Assembly (NCBI GenBank): GCA_943372215.1
Contig: CALRXU020000001.1
Location: forward strand, 248,001 to 312,000
Reading direction: 5' to 3'
Length of the DNA stretch: 64,000 nucleotides
Origin: UBA6183 sp943372215
GTDB taxonomy: Bacteria > Bacteroidota > Bacteroidia > UKL13-3
Shown: positions 59,918 to 64,000 of the stretch, one piece after another
Layout: each line of letters begins with the position of its first letter
Numbering within the stretch: position 1 is the first letter of the stretch
Notes under the pieces: model-generated
The model's database searches: none
What the model saw: only the letters and a program-made list of their open reading frames with translations
What the model was told of the DNA's origin: nothing
Program-made: the position numbers and the translations under genes

Positions 59918-61456
59918 ATGAAACAACTGGAAATTAGCCTGTTGCCCGAACAGTGCCATGATGATGAAAGCACCCTGTTACACATTCGCCAAAAAGCTGG
60001 CATAGCAGACATTAGCGGCATCCGAATTTTACGCAAATCATTAGACGCCCGCAAAAAGCCCATTCACTTTAACCTATTGGTAGAAGTATATATTGCTGAA
60101 AATGTGCCAGAACGTGATTTGATGTTTGACTTTAAAGATGTGCGGAATGCCCCACATGCTGTTATTGTTGGTGCTGGACCTGCGGGTTTGTTTGCTGCCT
60201 TAAAATTGATTGAACAAGGCATTAAACCTGTTGTGATTGAACGAGGCAAAGATGTAAGGGAACGCAGAAGAGACCTGGCAGCCATCACCCGTTTAAACAC
60301 GGTGAATCCTGAAAGCAATTATTGTTTTGGAGAAGGTGGTGCAGGCACTTATAGTGATGGCAAATTGTATACCCGTAGCACCAAACGTGGAGATGTGCAA
60401 CGCATTTTAAAACTATTGGTAAAACATGGAGCTGACGAAAAAATACTGTTTGAAGCGCATCCACATATTGGCACCAATAAACTTCCCCAAATTATCACCA
60501 CCATACGCGAAACCATATTACACTATGGTGGTGAGGTGCATTTTAACAGCAAGCTTACAGATATTAAACTGCACAATGGAGCAGTAGCGGGAATTGAAAT
60601 CAACAACCAAGAAATACTAAAAACCAATCACCTGATTTTAGCCACAGGGCATAGCGCAAGAGACATTTTTGAGTTATTGCACCGCAAACAAATTTTAATT
60701 GAAGCCAAGCCCTTTGCTTTAGGTGTGCGCATTGAACACCCGCAAGCACTAATTGACAGCATACAATACAAATGCGATACCCGTGGTGATTACTTGCCGC
60801 CTGCCAGTTACAGTATTGTAAACCAAAGTTTAGGACGTGGGGTATTTAGTTTTTGCATGTGTCCGGGAGGCATTATTGCTCCAGCAGCTACAGCTCCGGG
60901 GGAAATTGTGGTAAATGGTTGGAGTCCCAGCAAACGTAACAACGCTTTTGCCAACTCAGGGTTGGTGGTGAGTGTTGATACCAAAGAGCTTTCCGCTTAC
61001 CAGCAATTTGGGCCACTTGCCGCACTGGCCTTTCAGCAGCAGGTGGAACAACAGTGTTTTGCTGCCACCCAAAGTTTACAAGCCCCTGCCCAACGGGTGC
61101 TTGATTTTGTAAACAAAAAAGCATCTTCTACCCTGCCTGATTGCAGCTACCTTCCTGGCCTTCAAGCGCACAAACTGGATGATATTTTGCCAAGCTTTGT
61201 TACCGCAAGTTTACGTGATGCCCTAAAGGCTTTTGGCCAAAAACTAAAAGGATATGTGAGCAATGATGCCGTAATGGTAGCTACCGAAAGCCGCACCTCT
61301 TCGCCTGTGCGCATACCCAGGGATAAAGGGACTTTAGAACACCCGCAAATTAAGGGCTTATACCCTTGTGCAGAAGGAGCTGGTTATGCAGGAGGCATTG
61401 TAAGTGCCGCCATTGATGGAGAAAATTGTGCTGCTAGAATTGTAGCCCTTTTATAG
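59918..61456 (+). CDS. NAD(P)/FAD-dependent oxidoreductase (COG2509-type)
   Basis: A 512-residue flavoprotein. After an N-terminal domain of about 85 residues, the dinucleotide-binding motif HAVIVGAGPAGLFAALKLIE is near residue 90, with the ERGKDVRERRRDLAAI block after it. NYCFGEGGAGTYSDGKLYTR near residue 133 and the C-terminal PCAEGAGYAGGIVSAAIDGE near residue 487 are typical of the conserved but uncharacterised FAD-dependent dehydrogenase family. It is a soluble protein; substrate unknown. The 265-bp divergent gap upstream shows no clear -33/-7 pair. Confidence 0.9.
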   Translation: MKQLEISLLPEQCHDDESTLLHIRQKAGIADISGIRILRKSLDARKKPIHFNLLVEVYIAENVPERDLMFDFKDVRNAPHAVIVGAGPAGLFAALKLIEQGIKPVVIERGKDVRERRRDLAAITRLNTVNPESNYCFGEGGAGTYSDGKLYTRSTKRGDVQRILKLLVKHGADEKILFEAHPHIGTNKLPQIITTIRETILHYGGEVHFNSKLTDIKLHNGAVAGIEINNQEILKTNHLILATGHSARDIFELLHRKQILIEAKPFALGVRIEHPQALIDSIQYKCDTRGDYLPPASYSIVNQSLGRGVFSFCMCPGGIIAPAATAPGEIVVNGWSPSKRNNAFANSGLVVSVDTKELSAYQQFGPLAALAFQQQVEQQCFAATQSLQAPAQRVLDFVNKKASSTLPDCSYLPGLQAHKLDDILPSFVTASLRDALKAFGQKLKGYVSNDAVMVATESRTSSPVRIPRDKGTLEHPQIKGLYPCAEGAGYAGGIVSAAIDGENCAARIVALL

Positions 61457-61538
61457 GATTAAATCTTACAAGAGTAATAACATTCGTTAATTAATGCTTC
61501 TTACTAATCAGTAATTGGCTTAATACCACTTAACATAG

Positions 61539-61546
61539 TACCTTTG
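61539..61546 (+). promoter_or_regulatory. TACCTTTG -7 element immediately before the nuclease start
   Basis: A perfect TAnnTTTG ends 4 bp before GTG 61551. A transcript from it would begin at or next to the start codon. No TTTG at the usual -33 spacing is evident. Confidence 0.5.
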
Positions 61547-61550
61547 CCCA

Positions 61551-63632
61551 GTGAAAAAATTACTTTCTGCTTTTGCCATATTATGTTCCACTGCAATATA
61601 TGCAGGGACCATTGTTACCAGCGTAAATACATTTCCTTCTTTTGGTAACGTATACCCCTTTCATAGCTCAACCTCATTTTTTTATTTGGTTTCAGGTTCG
61701 GCCTTAACGGGCAATATCTTAATTACTGCACCCCCTCAATTTGAGGTGTCGTTAAACTATCAGCACGGTTATTCAAAAACTGCGTCAATTGTTCCCATAG
61801 CTGGTAATGTGGCACAAACAAAGGTTTATGTGCGATTCAGCCCATCAGCAGTTGGTGCTGCAAGTGGCAACGTCATTCACACCTCCCCCGCTTCTACTTC
61901 GCAAAACATCAGTGTATCAGGCACTGCCATAAACTGGGCCATTCCTGCCAGTTATTACAATACGGTAAACACACAGCGAGGAGCAGCTTTAAAAACAGTA
62001 CTCTACAATAAAATTTTAGGGCATACGGCTGTAAGTTACACACCAGGGGTATGGAATGCCTACGCCACCACCGATGTGCAACCCAACGGAAAGGTCTGGG
62101 ATATTTACAGCTCCCGTTTTGATACTGCCTCTCCTTATTTATACACCATGTCAACAGACCAATGTGGCACTTACTCCGTTGAAGGAGATTGTTACAACAG
62201 AGAGCACTCGTTTCCGCAAAGCTGGTTTGGTTCCAGCAGCCCCATGGTTAGCGATTTATTTCATGTGTTTGCCAGTGATGGCAAAGTAAATGGGATGAGG
62301 AACAATTATCCGTTTGGGAATGTAAGCGCGCCAACTTACACATCATTATATGGAGGCAAACTTGGGCAAAACACATTTGCAGGTTACACAGGCATTGTGT
62401 TTGAACCCAACAACGAGTACAAAGGTGATTTAGCCAGGGCCTATTTTTACATGGCCACCCGTTATGAGAATTTAATTGCAGGCTGGCAAGCCAATGGCAA
62501 CGCAGATGATGTGCTAGGCGGAAACGCTTTTCCTGTGTATGATGCGTGGCATGTAAACTTGCTGTTGAGCTGGCATAATCAGGACCCCGTTAGCGATAAA
62601 GAAATTAAACGCAACAATGCCATTTACGCCATTCAAAACAACCGCAACCCATTTATTGATAGCCCACAATTTGTGCAACGCATTTGGGGTGGTGCTTTAC
62701 CTGCTGAACCCAACATCCAATCCACTTCACTCCAAATCGTAAATAATAGCAACACCAGTGTAACCTTAAATTGGGTAAGCGGAAACGGACAACGCAGGTT
62801 GGTGTTGGTACGGGCTGTAAATGCGGTAAACGGATTACCCGTTGATACCATTCAATACGGTGCAAATGCAAACTTATCGCTGGCTCCGCAAACCACATCG
62901 GGCAATAACATCGTATATAATGGCACGGGCAGCACTGTTACCATTACCAATATGCAAGTAGGCGTTACTTATCATTATGCAATTATAGAATACAACGGTT
63001 GGTACACCTCAACCAACTACAACAATACAGGCTACGCCACCACAAGTGGTACTACCTTGCCAGTAAGTTTGGTAAGCTTTAATGTGGCGTTGGCTGGTGA
63101 AGATGCCCATTTGGTTTGGGCTACTGCCACAGAAAAAAACAACCACAAATTTGAGATAGAACGTGCAACTGAAGATCGTGTATTTAAGAAAATAGGAGAA
63201 GTAAAAGGCAAAGGGAACACCAACCAAAAAGTAGGATACAGGTTTAATGACCAAAAGATTACAGAAGCCGCAGGCAAAAGCAACCTCCTCTATTACAGGT
63301 TAAAACAAATTGATTTTGATGGTAAATTCACTTACAGTCCTGAGATTAGTCTGAATTTACAACAACAAGCGGATATTCCAGCGTTATTCATTGCTCCAAA
63401 CCCATTTGGTAAGGAATTTGCTATTACTATCCAAACAACAACACGTGCCAACCTGCAATACACCATTGCTGGATTAGACGGTACAATATTGAAAACAGGA
63501 AATGAACAAATTAATGAAACGCAACAACAATTTATCGTGGATAACCTTGATGATTTGCCTGCTGGCATTTACCTCTTGCAAATCGAACTCAACGGGCGAT
63601 TCTACCACTACAAAATCGCAAAAAACCAATGA
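61551..63632 (+). CDS. Secreted endonuclease I with T9SS sorting domain
   Basis: A 693-residue protein starting with GTG and a signal peptide (MKKLLSAFAILCSTAIYA). After a beta-rich Ig-like region (about 25-125) comes an endonuclease I (EndA/NucM) domain with the catalytic region EGDCYNREHSFPQSWFGSSS near residue 213, then VFASDGKVNGMRNNYPFGNV. A fibronectin-like module follows (about 385-505). The final 90 residues (IAPNPFGKEFAITIQTTTRA near residue 612, then an IYLLQI ending) match the type IX secretion C-terminal sorting domain. It probably degrades extracellular DNA for nutrients or biofilm control. Confidence 0.93.
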   Translation: MKKLLSAFAILCSTAIYAGTIVTSVNTFPSFGNVYPFHSSTSFFYLVSGSALTGNILITAPPQFEVSLNYQHGYSKTASIVPIAGNVAQTKVYVRFSPSAVGAASGNVIHTSPASTSQNISVSGTAINWAIPASYYNTVNTQRGAALKTVLYNKILGHTAVSYTPGVWNAYATTDVQPNGKVWDIYSSRFDTASPYLYTMSTDQCGTYSVEGDCYNREHSFPQSWFGSSSPMVSDLFHVFASDGKVNGMRNNYPFGNVSAPTYTSLYGGKLGQNTFAGYTGIVFEPNNEYKGDLARAYFYMATRYENLIAGWQANGNADDVLGGNAFPVYDAWHVNLLLSWHNQDPVSDKEIKRNNAIYAIQNNRNPFIDSPQFVQRIWGGALPAEPNIQSTSLQIVNNSNTSVTLNWVSGNGQRRLVLVRAVNAVNGLPVDTIQYGANANLSLAPQTTSGNNIVYNGTGSTVTITNMQVGVTYHYAIIEYNGWYTSTNYNNTGYATTSGTTLPVSLVSFNVALAGEDAHLVWATATEKNNHKFEIERATEDRVFKKIGEVKGKGNTNQKVGYRFNDQKITEAAGKSNLLYYRLKQIDFDGKFTYSPEISLNLQQQADIPALFIAPNPFGKEFAITIQTTTRANLQYTIAGLDGTILKTGNEQINETQQQFIVDNLDDLPAGIYLLQIELNGRFYHYKIAKNQ

Positions 63633-63636
63633 CAGT

Positions 63637-64000
63637 ATGGATCAGTTTGAAGTAACAAAAACAGAACAAGAATGGAAACAACAGCTTAGCCCTGAGCAAT
63701 ATGCCGTGCTAAGAGAGAAAGGTACAGAACGTCCTTTTACCGGAAAGTTTGAAGACCACTATGAGCCTGGCACTTATACCTGCGCTGCTTGCGGCAATGA
63801 GTTGTTTCAATCAGGAACAAAATTTGATGCAGGATGCGGATGGCCCAGCTTTTATGAGGCACTGGATAAAACCAAGATTTTAGAGAAACCTGATTACTCG
63901 CATGGCATGAAACGCATAGAAATTATGTGTGCCAAATGCGGAGGCCACTTGGGGCATGTGTTTGATGATGGCCCAAGAGATAAAACAGGATTGCGTTATT
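63637..64000 (+). CDS. msrB: Peptide-methionine (R)-S-oxide reductase MsrB (cut by the window end)
   Basis: Open from ATG 63637 to the window edge, about 121 residues seen. The zinc-binding CxxC pairs are TYTCAACGNELF near residue 47 and IMCAKCGGHLGHVFDDG near residue 97, with DAGCGWPSFYEAL near residue 64. MsrB reduces methionine-R-sulfoxide in proteins. The catalytic Cys lies in the usual RYCIN motif, which begins at the very last bases (GLRY), so the active residue is just outside the window. It starts 4 bp after the nuclease stop and may share its transcript. Confidence 0.93.
   Translation, partial: MDQFEVTKTEQEWKQQLSPEQYAVLREKGTERPFTGKFEDHYEPGTYTCAACGNELFQSGTKFDAGCGWPSFYEALDKTKILEKPDYSHGMKRIEIMCAKCGGHLGHVFDDGPRDKTGLRY

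Overview
The window is a chromosome segment of a Bacteroidota bacterium, probably an aerobic environmental lineage related to Chitinophagales or Sphingobacteriales. The reasons are a complete alternative complex III (ActA-F) operon, a TonB-dependent receptor with an N-terminal carboxypeptidase-like domain, a secreted nuclease with a type IX secretion C-terminus, LytTR/LytS signalling, and many copies of the Bacteroidota -7 promoter element TAnnTTTG. No tRNA, rRNA, CRISPR array, transposase or integrase was seen.

1-19.7 kb is a surface-polysaccharide locus on the + strand. It holds the tail of a membrane protein, four glycosyltransferases, a carbamoyltransferase, an SGNH-like/MBOAT O-acylation pair, a PaaK-like adenylate-forming enzyme, a HisH-HisF-amidotransferase trio for acetamidino sugars, WecB, a GNAT acetyltransferase and a deacetylase-like protein. 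After a promoter-bearing gap come a DegT aminotransferase, a minimal PglC-like phosphoglycosyl transferase and a membrane-anchored CapD/PglF-type dehydratase, which together suggest a bacillosamine-like first sugar. 19.8-28.3 kb is the ActABCDEF operon, bounded by two clear hairpin terminators.

28.3-44.2 kb is mostly housekeeping: DUF2752 and TM2 proteins, folB, a glutaryl-CoA dehydrogenase-like enzyme, a DUF433/DUF5615 toxin-antitoxin pair, a phosphohexomutase, rlmF, a B12-binding radical SAM protein, rluF, a Band-7 protein, a LytTR two-component pair, a TonB receptor, and NifU-like and Mrp Fe-S assembly proteins.

44.2-56.3 kb is an AT-rich accessory region. It opens with a 10-copy heptamer repeat and an 832-aa HD + GHKL (Hsp90-like) ATPase. 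Then comes a run of small unrelated genes, all on the + strand: a lipoprotein, DUF4184, membrane proteins, a HEPN-like protein, a Fic toxin-antitoxin pair, a DJ-1/PfpI protein and a Crp/Fnr regulator. Most of the gaps between them hold mosaic copies of the same dispersed repeats, and each of five copies carries a TATTTTTG promoter element. This cassette-like, repeat-punctuated array is the most unusual structure in the window. It is followed by two genes that share a near-identical 29-bp promoter region and by two small membrane proteins.

56.4-64 kb returns to core genes: a split transketolase with a von Willebrand A gene between its halves (- strand), an FAD-dependent oxidoreductase, a secreted endonuclease I, and the start of msrB, cut off by the window edge.
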